A stretch of DNA of 64,000 nt from PALSA-1353 sp036267155 (lineage in GTDB: Bacteria; Planctomycetota; Phycisphaerae; Tepidisphaerales; Tepidisphaeraceae), in the NCBI GenBank assembly GCA_036267155.1, contig DATAWP010000039.1, forward strand, positions 1 through 64,000, written 5' to 3'. Numbering within the stretch: the first letter of the stretch is position 1; every line of letters starts with the position of its first letter. A program made the position numbers and the translations under genes. This document shows positions 17,804-27,125 of the stretch, piece after piece. Below the pieces are notes generated by a model. It was not told where the DNA came from, searched no databases, and was given only the letters and a program-made list of their open reading frames with translations.

Positions 17804-19087
17804 CTATGGCTCTATTGCTGCTTCTGCAGCTCCAGCGCCAGCGACGGGCTCAACCGCTCCATCACGCTGGCGGAAAAACGCCAGTATAGCAACTGCCGAT
17901 ACCGCGGCGATTGCCGCCTGCGTCCACCAGATGACTCGAAAATCGGGGATGACGCCCGCCGCCGTTTGTTTCGTGAATCGGTCGAATAACTCTGAATACG
18001 GTCCGGCCAACGCGGGACCCAGGCCAAACAGCACGATTCCGAACACGGTCTGCGCCGTATGCCGAACCTCCGATGGGAACATCTGCTCGATATAAAGAAT
18101 TGCGGTGGCGAAGAAGCAGGCGAAGGCAATCCCGTGCAAAGTGAGCGAGAGGATCACGACCGGCGCGGGCAAATTGAGCGCGAACACGGCAAATCGAAGC
18201 GCCTGGGCGATGGCGCCCGTGGCAAGGATGGCCGTGTATCCGAACCGGCGAAGCAGTGGCCCCAGCGCGAAAAGAAAAGCGACCTCGCTGACCTGCGCGA
18301 TGGCCAGGGTGGGCCCGACCAGTTTCAGCGGCACGCCAACGATGTCGCACAGAAACGGTCCGATGTTCAAGTAATATGCCGTATGAATGGCGGCGATCGG
18401 CATCGCGACCAGCATTAGCACGACAACGGACGGCTGGCGCAGTAATTTCAGCGTCTTGATCGGCAGCAGCAGACCTCGCGCCGTATCCGCCGGGGCGGTC
18501 GCGGGAAGTGCGAAAAAAGCGTAGCCGGCGTAGCAGACCGCAAGGATCGCCGCCGCGCGCATGGCGTACGGAATCCGTGCGATATTCGTTGCACGATCAC
18601 CCGACGTAAGAACCACATAAGTGAATATTGCGGAGGTGACGATCCAGCCGATCGTGCCCCACATCCGCACGCGGGGGTAGGAATGCTGGCGATCCGCCAG
18701 ATGGCTCAGTGCCAGGGAATTCGCCAGGGACTGCGTTGGCACGTAAGCGATCGAGAAGCAGAGCATGATTGCAAAAAAAGGCGCGAACGTCATCGAAGAG
18801 GCGTTGATAAACAGAAGCACGGCCGCAACACAGTGCAGGGCCGCGAGCGCCTTTTCCGCATTGAGATAACGGTCGGCAACCTGGCCGGCGATGATCGGCG
18901 CGGTGAACGCCCCCACCGCGTTGGCGAAGCCCAGAACCCAGCCGACCTGCCCCGATGTAAAGCCCATCCCATGCAGGGACTTGGAAGCAGTGAGATAGTT
19001 CGCAAGATACGGATACCACATTCCGCGGACGGCGTATTCCAGGAACATCATGATGCACAGCCGGACGGTGATGGAACGATGTGCCAT
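17804..19087 (-). CDS. MFS sugar transporter (nucleoside/oligosaccharide symporter type)
   Basis: This protein of about 427 residues has 12 predicted membrane spans. The start YAVRGMWYPYLANYLTASKSL and the charged turn AGQVADRYLN after the second span are typical of the LacY/nucleoside-H+-symporter branch of the major facilitator superfamily. The first ATG in frame is 19144, but the 19 residues it adds are not membrane-like, so I prefer 19087 (MAHRSITVRL); neither has a clear Shine-Dalgarno site. It lies in the chitin island between the large chitinase and a PEP-CTERM gene. The probable cargo is GlcNAc or chitobiose across the inner membrane, in parallel with the ABC importer. Cargo is inferred only from position. 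Confidence 0.83.
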   Translation of the reverse strand: MAHRSITVRLCIMMFLEYAVRGMWYPYLANYLTASKSLHGMGFTSGQVGWVLGFANAVGAFTAPIIAGQVADRYLNAEKALAALHCVAAVLLFINASSMTFAPFFAIMLCFSIAYVPTQSLANSLALSHLADRQHSYPRVRMWGTIGWIVTSAIFTYVVLTSGDRATNIARIPYAMRAAAILAVCYAGYAFFALPATAPADTARGLLLPIKTLKLLRQPSVVVLMLVAMPIAAIHTAYYLNIGPFLCDIVGVPLKLVGPTLAIAQVSEVAFLFALGPLLRRFGYTAILATGAIAQALRFAVFALNLPAPVVILSLTLHGIAFACFFATAILYIEQMFPSEVRHTAQTVFGIVLFGLGPALAGPYSELFDRFTKQTAAGVIPDFRVIWWTQAAIAAVSAVAILAFFRQRDGAVEPVAGAGAAEAAIEP

Positions 19088-19202
19088 GGAAGCAAGCCGC
19101 AGAACCCGAAAACCGATCCTGCCAAACTCAAGACCCGGATGCAACCACCGGCCCGACGTTCAGGACGGGTAGGCGAGAAAGTCTTCCCAAAGCGCCAAAC
19201 CG

Positions 19203-19230
19203 CACTTATTATCAATTTAGATATTAAATT
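19203..19230 (-). promoter_or_regulatory. A/T-rich inverted repeat before the MFS gene
   Basis: TATC-AATTTA-GATA is an inverted repeat within a 28-bp A/T-rich island in an otherwise GC-rich 405-bp divergent gap (19088-19492). It shares the TATCAAT core with the nagB operator. The rest of the gap shows no gene I can support. Confidence 0.4.
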
Positions 19231-19406
19231 ACCCCTCATGACCGGCCGGCCGCGGTCCCCATTCTCTGGCCGTCGGACACCGGGGCGACATGCCAAAAAC
19301 TCCCGGAAATACGCAGCGAAGATGAGCTTTCACCGTCGCCGGTCCAGACCCTGCCGGGCGGGTATGGCCGGCTGCTTCAGACGAACAGGCCCGCACAAAC
19401 TTCCCA

Positions 19407-19429
19407 ACTTTTTACTTGCGTAGATAACC
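19407..19429 (+). promoter_or_regulatory. A/T-rich box before the PEP-CTERM/dockerin-like gene
   Basis: ACTTTTTACTT followed by GCGTAGATAACC sits about 65 bp before the start at 19493. The first 11 bases match the nagB promoter read in gene direction, where ACTTTTTACTT is also followed by GATA a few bases later. It may be a shared -35/-10 region or operator. Confidence 0.4.
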
Positions 19430-19492
19430 TCAATGTTTTAACATTCGCTCGAAAACTTGTCCTTAATAGACCCTTCGGAAGTGGAGGATGAA

Positions 19493-21349
19493 ATGAGACG
19501 CTCGCAGATCTGTACGGCAGCCGCGGCAGCAGCCGTTTCGCTGGCCGCTTCCTCGGCAATGGCCCAAACTTATCCTCAACTGGTGTTCTCGTTCGAAACG
19601 CTTTACAACGCGTCGGGAACTCCGAATACCGGAACGTTTCCCGACGGCTTCACGAACAACGGCGGCGGCACCACCATTTCCCAGAGCACCGTGGGCGCTA
19701 CCCAAGGCTCCTACTCGATGGAGTTCCAGCAGAGCGCCGCCGATACGTTCACCGGCGCGCTGCTGTCGGCAACAGTCCTGCCCATTCCAGCAATCATCGA
19801 CAATCCGGGCACTGTCGCCCTTTCGCTCGATATCACCGTGCCGTCCACGGGCAATTTTGTCGGCAACTTTGCCCGCCTGGGCATTTCCGAGTTTGGACTC
19901 GGTAACGGCAACGGCTCGACCGGTTCGCCGGGCCAGGCGCAGACCATCGCTTCCTCCGAAGTCAATATCGATCTCGCGCCGGGGACGTACCATTTCACCA
20001 TCCCCCTGATTTCAATCTCCAATCCGGAAACCGGCGACCCGAACGTGCCGTTTTCCAATGTCTTCGGCTCAGGCGCGACGCAGTACACGCCGACGGGGTT
20101 GCAGTTTTACATCAACAAATCCACCGAAAACCCGCTGGCCGTCTATCTTGATAACGTGCAGGCCATTGGCGCGGCCACCGTCGGTGCGTGGGCCAATGCC
20201 GGCGGTGGAAGCTGGTCCACTCTCGGAAATTGGACCGGCGGAATTCCGACGCTTGCCCTCGACACCGCCAATCTCACCGGCGCCATCACGGCCAATTCCA
20301 CGATCACTCTCGACGGCAACTATTCGGTGCAGGCGCTGAACTTCAATAATTCGCATCAGTACACCGTCACCGCCGGCACGGGCGGCACGCTGACCCTCGA
20401 CGCCGGTGGCTCGAACACGGCCACCATCACGGATTCCGGCGGCACCCATACCATCTCGGCGCCGGTTGACTTCAACACCAACACCGCAATTTCCGTCGCC
20501 AACTCAGGCGATGCTCTGAATATTTCCGGGCCGATCTCCGGCATCGGCAGTCTGACGGTTTCCGGCGGCGGTACCGTTGATATCAGCGGCTCCAACAGCT
20601 ACGTCGGCGGCACGACCGTCAGTTCCGGCACCCTGGTCGTCGGATCGGCGCTGGCGCTCCCGTCCGCCAACAGCGTCGTCAACATCGCGGCCGGCGCCAA
20701 GGTGCAGCTTGCAACCGGCATCGGTGCGACGACCCTGCAAGTGCCGGTCATCGCCGCCGGCGGTACGTTCGACATCACCAATAACCACCTCATCCTCAAC
20801 GACCCCTCCGGCAGCATCGATGCCGCGATCCAAGGATATCTGTCCAACGGCTACAACAACGGCAATTGGAACGGCGCCAGCGGCGCGGCGACCGGCGGCG
20901 GAATCGTCACCTCCGCCCCCACCGGCACCAAATTTGGCATCGGCTATGCCGACGGCGCTGATGGCGGAATCTCCGGAATCACCTCCGGTCAACTTGAAGT
21001 GAAGTACACGCTCTATGGCGATGCCAATCTCGACGGCTCGGTCAACAGCATCGACTTCGGCGACATGGCCGCGAACTTCGGCAAGTCGGGCAAGGTCTGG
21101 GATCAGGGCGATTTCAATTATGACGGCACGGTCAACAGCATCGACTTCGGTTTGTTGGCCGGCAACTTCGGCAAATCGGTCGGCAGCAATGCCGACGTGG
21201 TTTCCGCCGCCGATTGGACCGCATTGGACGCATTCGCGGCCGCCAACGGGCTGATGGCGGACGTTCCAGAGCCCACCTGCGCCGCACTCGCGTTAATCAC
21301 CACTGTCGGCATCCTTCAGCGTCGATCACGTTCACGGCAGGCTCGATAG
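19493..21349 (+). CDS. secreted PEP-CTERM protein with dockerin-like repeats
   Basis: The 618-residue protein starts at the ATG at 19493, supported by GGAGG at 19483-19487. It has a signal peptide (MRRSQICTAAAAAAVSLAAS and on). An N-terminal beta domain (about 25-220) is related to the small PEP-CTERM protein at 6.9 kb (shared VNIDLAPGTY and YLDNVQAI). Autotransporter-like repeats follow (SNSYVGGTTVSSGTLVVGSA). Then come two dockerin-like units (GDANLDGSVNSIDFGDMAAN, GDFNYDGTVNSIDFGLLAGN) and the sorting signal VPEPTCAALALITTVGILQR with a basic tail. It combines surface sorting with dockerin-like loops found also in the chitinase at 15.9-17.7 kb. It is probably a cell-surface or matrix protein used during growth on chitin; no catalytic motif is visible. 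The MFS gene is divergent. Confidence 0.88.
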   Translation: MRRSQICTAAAAAAVSLAASSAMAQTYPQLVFSFETLYNASGTPNTGTFPDGFTNNGGGTTISQSTVGATQGSYSMEFQQSAADTFTGALLSATVLPIPAIIDNPGTVALSLDITVPSTGNFVGNFARLGISEFGLGNGNGSTGSPGQAQTIASSEVNIDLAPGTYHFTIPLISISNPETGDPNVPFSNVFGSGATQYTPTGLQFYINKSTENPLAVYLDNVQAIGAATVGAWANAGGGSWSTLGNWTGGIPTLALDTANLTGAITANSTITLDGNYSVQALNFNNSHQYTVTAGTGGTLTLDAGGSNTATITDSGGTHTISAPVDFNTNTAISVANSGDALNISGPISGIGSLTVSGGGTVDISGSNSYVGGTTVSSGTLVVGSALALPSANSVVNIAAGAKVQLATGIGATTLQVPVIAAGGTFDITNNHLILNDPSGSIDAAIQGYLSNGYNNGNWNGASGAATGGGIVTSAPTGTKFGIGYADGADGGISGITSGQLEVKYTLYGDANLDGSVNSIDFGDMAANFGKSGKVWDQGDFNYDGTVNSIDFGLLAGNFGKSVGSNADVVSAADWTALDAFAAANGLMADVPEPTCAALALITTVGILQRRSRSRQAR

Positions 21350-21385
21350 CCTGGAGGGCTTGACTCTTCCGGGCCGGCCGTAAAA

Positions 21386-21556
21386 ATGTCCGCTGTGGGC
21401 AAGATAAACTTTCGGTTGATCTTTACGATTACCGCCCTGGGCATCGTGATCCTGATCGCAGCGCTGTTTATCGGGATCGGATACGAAGCGGCGGCCAGCC
21501 ACGCGATCGGACACTTCGCACCCATTGGCCAGGGCACCAACGGCAAGCATAAATAG
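21386..21556 (+). CDS. 56-residue single-span membrane protein
   Basis: A short frame begins MSAVGKINFRLIFTITALGI and continues through VILIAALFIGIGYEA, which makes one strong transmembrane helix (about residues 11-31), then a short polar tail ending GQGTNGKHK. It lies 36 bp after the PEP-CTERM gene and 108 bp before the SPOR-like gene, on the same strand. No Shine-Dalgarno site is obvious (TAAAA before the ATG). The membrane-helix composition in a GC-rich background is the main support. Function unknown. Confidence 0.5.
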   Translation: MSAVGKINFRLIFTITALGIVILIAALFIGIGYEAAASHAIGHFAPIGQGTNGKHK

Positions 21557-21664
21557 AACGCGCTTGCCCACGATTATTTCTTTCCGGCATCTTGACCTCC
21601 GTTGAAATGGATCGTAATTTCCTTTTCAGACAATTCAGAATTGTTTCCGAAAGGATGGTCAAGG

Positions 21665-22507
21665 ATGGCCAAGTGGAAACGCACGGTTGCGTTGTTTGAA
21701 GTCATCAATAAAGACAAGCGATTTGAGCGGAAAGCCCCGGCCGCGCCGGATAAGCCGCCGGCCCCGTTTTCGCAGACGATGGCCGCCCAGGCCGCGGACC
21801 TGTGGAAGCGGAAAAACGCCGATCCGGAAACGCTGACCGGCCCCAACCCCTTCAAAAAACGCGAGCCCGTCCTGATCCCTCGCCTGAAGGCGATGTGGCA
21901 ATCGGCAGCCGCGCGCATCTCGACATCGGTCGGCATGGCCCGGCAGTGGATCATCTCTCAACTCGGCGCGGTCTGCGGGATAGCCGTGGCGCTGGCGGTC
22001 ATCGGCGCGATGTTGCTGGCCCGCCACCATTTCGCGCGGCAGGCTCCGGTCTGGGTGGTTGAACAGAACCTTCGCAATGGTCCGCCCCATCCGGCCGTTC
22101 TCCTGGTGCCGAGCGACAAACCGATCGCCCCCGCCGGCGACCTTTCGCCAGAGATGGCCGCCGACGTCATGCAGGCCGGCGAAAAAGTCCCGGAATCGGA
22201 TCCCATCGCCAAGCCCGGCGCGCGCATCGTCAACATGCACTACGTGCTCGTTCAGAGCTATTTTGACGAGAAGACCGCGAACGAAGCCCGCGATTTCCTG
22301 AACCAAAACGGCATCGCCTGCACCATCGAGCGCGGCGTGAAGGGCTGGCGCAAGGATTTCTACCAGATCATCGGCCTGCAAGGCTTCGCCCATCCCAGCG
22401 GGGCGGAATATGTGGCTTATCGCCATCGCATCGAGGAACTGAGCGCCAAGTTCTCAAAAAATCCCCGCAGCTACAAACGGTTCCAACCGCTGGCGATCAA
22501 ATGGTAA
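21665..22507 (+). CDS. single-span membrane protein with SPOR-like C-terminus
   Basis: This 280-residue protein starts at the ATG at 21665 (MAKWKRTVALFEVINKDKRF). It has a basic, proline-rich cytoplasmic part of about 105 residues, one membrane span (about 112-132, QLGAVCGIAVALAVIGAMLL), and an outer domain. Residues about 205-265 (MHYVLVQSYFDEKTANEARD and on through GIACTIERGVKGW) have the beta-alpha-beta look of SPOR domains, which bind denuded peptidoglycan glycan strands at division sites. An in-frame ATG at 21602 would add 21 unlikely residues. I recall this architecture from planctomycete genomes as a conserved hypothetical protein. It is not obviously linked to the chitin island. Confidence 0.68.
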   Translation: MAKWKRTVALFEVINKDKRFERKAPAAPDKPPAPFSQTMAAQAADLWKRKNADPETLTGPNPFKKREPVLIPRLKAMWQSAAARISTSVGMARQWIISQLGAVCGIAVALAVIGAMLLARHHFARQAPVWVVEQNLRNGPPHPAVLLVPSDKPIAPAGDLSPEMAADVMQAGEKVPESDPIAKPGARIVNMHYVLVQSYFDEKTANEARDFLNQNGIACTIERGVKGWRKDFYQIIGLQGFAHPSGAEYVAYRHRIEELSAKFSKNPRSYKRFQPLAIKW

Positions 22508-23171
22508 TCAGACCGCGCTTCTTTTGAGCGGCTTTCCGAATTCCCCTCCTGTGGCACTCCGGGAGAGGTTCAGGGCGAGAGCCACTTTTGCACCCCGCGT
22601 GGTGACAACTTCCGCGTTTTCGATAGCGCCAGGGGCGAAGTTGTTACTGTTACGGTTCCAAATTCAAAAAACTTTCGGATGACCGAGGCCGTTAAGCAAG
22701 AGCAATTTCGACAATCCACATCGAGCTTAATCGGCCGACGCGATGATCCATTGAAAGCGCCTCTATTACTGTGTCCCGGAGGTGAAGGTTTCGGGCGCAT
22801 TTTTGCGGAACAAATCCCGCGGCAAAAAATTTATTTACCGAAGCATCTGCTCAGGGCGACCGTTTTGCGCCGGCGGCAAGCGGAACAAACCGCCGAGAAA
22901 TCAGATCGCGCCATCACGATGGTGCGATGAACTCTCGAAGGATTTCCTTCGCACCCGGCGGTCCGGTGAGTTCCAACCGCACCTCGGCAGCTTGTTTGCC
23001 AACCACCAGCTTCAAGTTGAGAAACGGGCAACAGGCGATTTCCAAATGCGCTCAGCGAGTTAGCGCTGCAGAAACGCGGATTTCAATAGGAGCTAAGGGG
23101 TCGCACAATTAAGTCTCCCCGGATCAATCAATGGCCCATATTTCGTTCGCCTTCAAAAACTCTAACCGTGA
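22508..23171. other. 664-bp stretch without a supportable gene
   Basis: Only short frames without recognisable features occur here. I see no tRNA, no strong repeat and no clear promoter. Base composition is less GC-biased than the flanking genes, as in the neighbouring EVE-like gene, which may mean that the whole 22.5-24.4 kb block was acquired. Confidence 0.4.
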
Positions 23172-24269
23172 CTATTCCGCGTATTCGGCGAATTCATCGA
23201 GGACACCGTCCGTAATGTGCGACAAGTATTCGAGCTCCCCCAGTTCCTCAATACTGCCATAAGATAAGTACGTGCAGCGTTCAGAGAGGGGCGAGGTCTC
23301 AAGGAGAGAGAAAACAGGGCGCGTGATCTCTTGAAATACTTTCTCACGGCGAGATTCCGGCGCGACGATATGTAGTGCCACATTGATATTCGGGAGTAAG
23401 GCGCACAGGTCCGCCATTCGCAACAAGCCAGAATATATCGCGGTTGAATGCTCAACCTCGAAAGCTCGCCGGATCGCGCGGCCTTTGAGCCAGAGCACGT
23501 CAATGCGTTGCACGGTGTCCAACGTCGTTTCGTCGTAATTCAGCGGCAGTCTCTCCAAGAGCGCGCCTGGCTGCGCTTTCCAGTACTCTGCAACTCGAGA
23601 GCGATCTGCCATGGGTAGCCAAATCTTGAATCCCATCGCCTCGCCTATCTTGCACAACGCTGCCTGCACGCGTATCGATTCGCGATCAGTGGGGAGCGTC
23701 ACGGGTTCGTCGCGGAGAGTGATTGCGTCGTCAGGGACACTAACAACAACAGATCGCTCGGGACGCTGAATGCGCCTCTTGGAGGCTCGTTCGTATTCTT
23801 CTTCGTCAACGGGATAAGTGCGTCGCTCCCTCTGGATCTGTTGCAGGAATGATTCCAAGAAGGCGCCATCCTCATCGTTCAGCCTAATAAGGCTTCGACG
23901 AAGTGGACCTTGCCAGTACCCGCCGGGTTTTACATCACGCGTAAATGTTAGACGAGAATACACACCCGGTTCGTGGATTGGAACGGTTTGCTGAAGCGGC
24001 AGCCACACCGCGGCTTTCACCTTAAACCGAACGATAAACGGATCGTCTTCAGGCACAAAAATCGGCGTCTTGTCTATGAAAGGTCCTTCCAATATTTCAA
24101 ATACGCCCACCCATCGAGATACTCGTACCATGTAGCAGATCAACTTGTCACCGACACGAACCTTTTCCGCCATGGTTCGTTGTGATTCCCGGAAGCCAGA
24201 AATCGTTCGATCGGAACGCCCAAACGCTTCATAGGTCTCCGGGGTGAATAGGTCGCTCCAATAGGTCAT
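23172..24269 (-). CDS. EVE/PUA-like domain protein with nuclease-like C-terminus
   Basis: The 365-residue protein begins with an EVE/PUA-like domain (MTYWSDLFTPETYEAFGRSD, then VRVGDKLICYMVRVSRWVGV and a later PFIVRFKVKAAVWL). Such folds read modified bases in DNA or RNA. The C-terminal half (about 205-345) contains RIDVLWLKGRAIRRAFEVEH followed by TAIYSGLLRMADL. The D...ExE arrangement with strongly alternating beta strands resembles PD-(D/E)XK nucleases with the Lys replaced by Glu. This pairing suggests a modification-dependent restriction enzyme, but this is a reading by eye. The start is set at 24269; an in-frame codon at 24305 adds 12 residues of low quality. It stands alone between gene-free stretches of about 660 and 450 bp, as expected for an acquired defence gene. 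Confidence 0.65.
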   Translation of the reverse strand: MTYWSDLFTPETYEAFGRSDRTISGFRESQRTMAEKVRVGDKLICYMVRVSRWVGVFEILEGPFIDKTPIFVPEDDPFIVRFKVKAAVWLPLQQTVPIHEPGVYSRLTFTRDVKPGGYWQGPLRRSLIRLNDEDGAFLESFLQQIQRERRTYPVDEEEYERASKRRIQRPERSVVVSVPDDAITLRDEPVTLPTDRESIRVQAALCKIGEAMGFKIWLPMADRSRVAEYWKAQPGALLERLPLNYDETTLDTVQRIDVLWLKGRAIRRAFEVEHSTAIYSGLLRMADLCALLPNINVALHIVAPESRREKVFQEITRPVFSLLETSPLSERCTYLSYGSIEELGELEYLSHITDGVLDEFAEYAE

Positions 24270-24719
24270 AGGTGAGCCCCGTAGGTGGCGCGGTAGCCCT
24301 GTCAACGTAAAAGCCAGACAGGCGGCAAGTATAACCGCAGTCCGCTTGATACGGCTAATATCAGGCGAGCCCTCTCCATCCGCTAGCCCTACACCAAATT
24401 AATCTGCGGGCTTCGGCCGCGAGCAAAGCCGAACGGGATTGACGCTGACCGAATTCCGATCCCGTCCGACGCGGATCGTTGGCAGGGCAACCGCATTCTA
24501 ATCATGCGAGGCAGAACTGAGGGAGCCGGGGCGTCCTCGCCCCGGAAGAGCGGGCCGAGGACGGCCCGGCTCAACAAGCACTCGGCGCAAACCGTTGGGG
24601 TAAGGGCGTCCATCGCTGGCAAACCAATTGGATCGACGCCGGCTGAACCCGCGATCGGAGATGCGGTTGCGCTGGGATCATTGGTCGCCGTGCGCTCCAT
24701 TCGGAACGCACGCGGGATG
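24270..24719. other. 450-bp stretch without a supportable gene
   Basis: This gap between the EVE-like gene and the end of the pectinesterase gene holds a strong GC-rich hairpin (24525-24570, listed separately). I see no convincing coding frame or RNA gene. Confidence 0.45.
24525..24570. repeat. REP-like GC-rich hairpin
   Basis: GCCGGG..CGTCCTCG and CGAGGACG..CCCGGC form a 46-bp imperfect palindrome with an AAGAG loop. It is too GC-rich and lacks the T-run of a classical terminator. I recall similar hairpins as dispersed intergenic elements in planctomycete genomes. Only one copy was noticed in this window. Confidence 0.5.
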
Positions 24720-27125
24720 TCAGCTTGGATTCGACGGCGTCTTGTTCTCGCTCGGGTAGGAAATCTTAAAGAGGCTATAGACGTTGCTGTTTCCTCTTGG
24801 AACTGATCCGTTCCAATAGACGCCGGCGCCGCCAAAGCGATTGGGAGTAATCGTATCCTCAAGAGACAGGACTTCCTTATCCACATCATTGTGCGCCCGG
24901 GCGGAGATGGCGGATCCGACAACCTTAAGAGTCAGATATGTATTCGGCTTGAAAACGCCGGTAAATGCCTGCTTATCGCTTAGCGGAGAGCCTGCGCCGT
25001 TCACAATTTTATAAAACTGGAACATGCACTTTTCGGCGGATCGGGTCGTTCTCCAATATCTCAACGAGTAGCCATTCTTCGTGCGCGGATCGTATTTAAT
25101 GAATATATCCGATTTTTGTATGCGCGGCCCATCAGCCGCGGAGCCGGGGCTGCCGAATCCCGATCCGGCGGTTTTTTCCGGCGTCATCACCAAATCGACC
25201 TGCATGTCGCCACAGTCGGCATCCTGCTGATAAAGAAGCGACCCTCCCTGGGAACCCACGCGAACGCCGTAGCCATTGATCAGGCCATCCCCGGTGACCG
25301 TCGTCCAAGTCCCCAGAACGGTCCACATGCCGCTGACATAGGAGTCATTTGGAGTAGCGATGAAGTTTCTAAAATCGGGAGATACGGTTGACGATGGAAT
25401 GTCCGATGCCGTGATGGGCTTTTCAGCGACGGCAAATGCGGGTTTGCCGGGGTCGCTTAACTGGTGCTTCGGCGCGATGCCGACCATAATATATTTGCCG
25501 ACATCGCCGCTGGTTAAAGTATATTCCCTTAACGGCAGGTCTCCCCGGCTCGCGGCGACTTGCCTCGGGTTTGTGCCAGCAGCATCGTCGCAGATATACC
25601 ACGAAATGAGCGACTGATCGTCCTTGCCCCGCAAATCCAGCGTGTAATCGACGCCAATTTTCCCGTTTGCCGGCGAGTTTAGTTTCGGACCCGCGGTAAT
25701 GGCCGGTGGATCAGTGTATCGGGGCTCGACAAAAACGTAGGCAGTAACAAAAAAGCCGTTGGCCGCGGCGGCGGTCACCGGCACGTACTGGGGCTTGTCC
25801 GTCGTGTTTTTGCCGGTCACGACAACATTCGGACCGGTCGTTCGATTCAATGAGATCAAGTCAGAAGTCGTTGACCAATTGATGCGCCGATCGGCCACCC
25901 GAATCGGCAGCACCGCGGCGCCGATCGTCGCGCCGGCGGCGCCCGTTCGAATGGAGCAAGCCCCGTTGGTCAACGCCATTCTATAGATCAGGCTTCCCTG
26001 ACCGGCGGCTTCATATTTATCTTTTGTTCGCGATGGGTCCCAATCATCGGCGGCACGGGTTGGCGGCGCTCTTAGAATATTCCATGGATTGAACGCCAAT
26101 GCCTCCCGGTCGGATAATTCTCTTGAATAAGTAAAGGTGGGAGCCCCTTGAGAGCCATCGGTGATGACCGCGGGTTTGTCGTTGGCGTCCTTCGTATGAT
26201 AAGTAAGTGAATACAAGTTAGGCCGCGGCGGCGCGTTGCCTCGAACCCAGGCGACCGCATTTTGCGGCGTATTCACCGGCATGGTGCAATGAATGAGAGC
26301 CACCGGCCTGCCGACGCCTTTGGAGAACTCCATCCCTTCAGTCGATTCGAATTTGGTATTGGCAAAAACGATTCCCGATGCCGACATCACGCCGTGTCCG
26401 GTCGGGAAAACCACCTCGCAGTCTTCCCAATAGCTGACTTGGCCGCCGCCAATGAAATCGTCGGTGCCTTCGATAAAGACATTTTTAAAATAGGAACGCG
26501 TGGTCCGCAGAAACATCGTGTCGAGCCGGCTCAGCAGGGCAACGTTTTCGTAAACCTGCTTGTCGCCTTCGGCTTGAAGGGCGACGGCCTGCGTGATGGT
26601 GGGATTCCTCATTCTAAGATTTTTGCCGGGGTCGCCGGGGTATTCGTAATCGCAGTTGCAGTAGTTGAGCAGCGTCAGGTTTCTGACGGTGAACCCGGTG
26701 CAATTCACCATCAGCATAAACCCGTCGTCGCTGGAACCTTCGCCGAGTCCGCGATTATCCGCCAGCACCACCGAACGGCGATTGTTGGTCAGCCCAAGCA
26801 GCGTGATCCAGTTTTTTCTAATCTCCATGCCGGGCACGCGATCGCCGCCGGGAAGTTGATAAACATTGGGCCTGATTCCAATGACCGTCGGCTTTTCTTG
26901 GGTTCCCTCGGGGGCGGCTTCGTATGCGGCCTGCAACGTCTTGAATTTCCTGTGAGCCGGGTCGTCCTGAGTGAGATTGCCATCGACAAGAAAGTCATAC
27001 GCGAGCGCCGCGGGATTTATCGTCGGCACGATGGGTTCTTTGCCGTCCGCCTTATCCTGCGCTTTCGCGAGATTTCCAAAGATCAATAAAACCGCCATTG
27101 AAAGCAGCAAAGACGGCTTGTTCAT
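24720..27125 (-). CDS. secreted pectinesterase (CE8) with C-terminal beta domain
   Basis: The 801-residue protein has a signal peptide (MNKPSLLLSMAVLLIFGNLAKAQ) and a parallel beta-helix domain of pectin methylesterase type: FKTLQAAYEAAP near the start, then QAVALQAEGDKQVYENVALL, LSRLDTMFL (first catalytic Asp region) and EGTDDFIGGGQVSYWEDCEV (second Asp region), with GVGRPVALIHC where the catalytic Arg lies. These enzymes remove methyl groups from homogalacturonan. The rest contains an Ig-like linker (about 470-580) and a long C-terminal domain with a concanavalin-like look (NPGRIQKSDIFIKYDPRT is only approximate). The ATG at 27125 gives a clean signal peptide; a frame start at 27215 adds 30 residues. 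It stands alone, and points to a broader plant and chitin polymer diet. Confidence 0.85.
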   Translation of the reverse strand: MNKPSLLLSMAVLLIFGNLAKAQDKADGKEPIVPTINPAALAYDFLVDGNLTQDDPAHRKFKTLQAAYEAAPEGTQEKPTVIGIRPNVYQLPGGDRVPGMEIRKNWITLLGLTNNRRSVVLADNRGLGEGSSDDGFMLMVNCTGFTVRNLTLLNYCNCDYEYPGDPGKNLRMRNPTITQAVALQAEGDKQVYENVALLSRLDTMFLRTTRSYFKNVFIEGTDDFIGGGQVSYWEDCEVVFPTGHGVMSASGIVFANTKFESTEGMEFSKGVGRPVALIHCTMPVNTPQNAVAWVRGNAPPRPNLYSLTYHTKDANDKPAVITDGSQGAPTFTYSRELSDREALAFNPWNILRAPPTRAADDWDPSRTKDKYEAAGQGSLIYRMALTNGACSIRTGAAGATIGAAVLPIRVADRRINWSTTSDLISLNRTTGPNVVVTGKNTTDKPQYVPVTAAAANGFFVTAYVFVEPRYTDPPAITAGPKLNSPANGKIGVDYTLDLRGKDDQSLISWYICDDAAGTNPRQVAASRGDLPLREYTLTSGDVGKYIMVGIAPKHQLSDPGKPAFAVAEKPITASDIPSSTVSPDFRNFIATPNDSYVSGMWTVLGTWTTVTGDGLINGYGVRVGSQGGSLLYQQDADCGDMQVDLVMTPEKTAGSGFGSPGSAADGPRIQKSDIFIKYDPRTKNGYSLRYWRTTRSAEKCMFQFYKIVNGAGSPLSDKQAFTGVFKPNTYLTLKVVGSAISARAHNDVDKEVLSLEDTITPNRFGGAGVYWNGSVPRGNSNVYSLFKISYPSENKTPSNPS

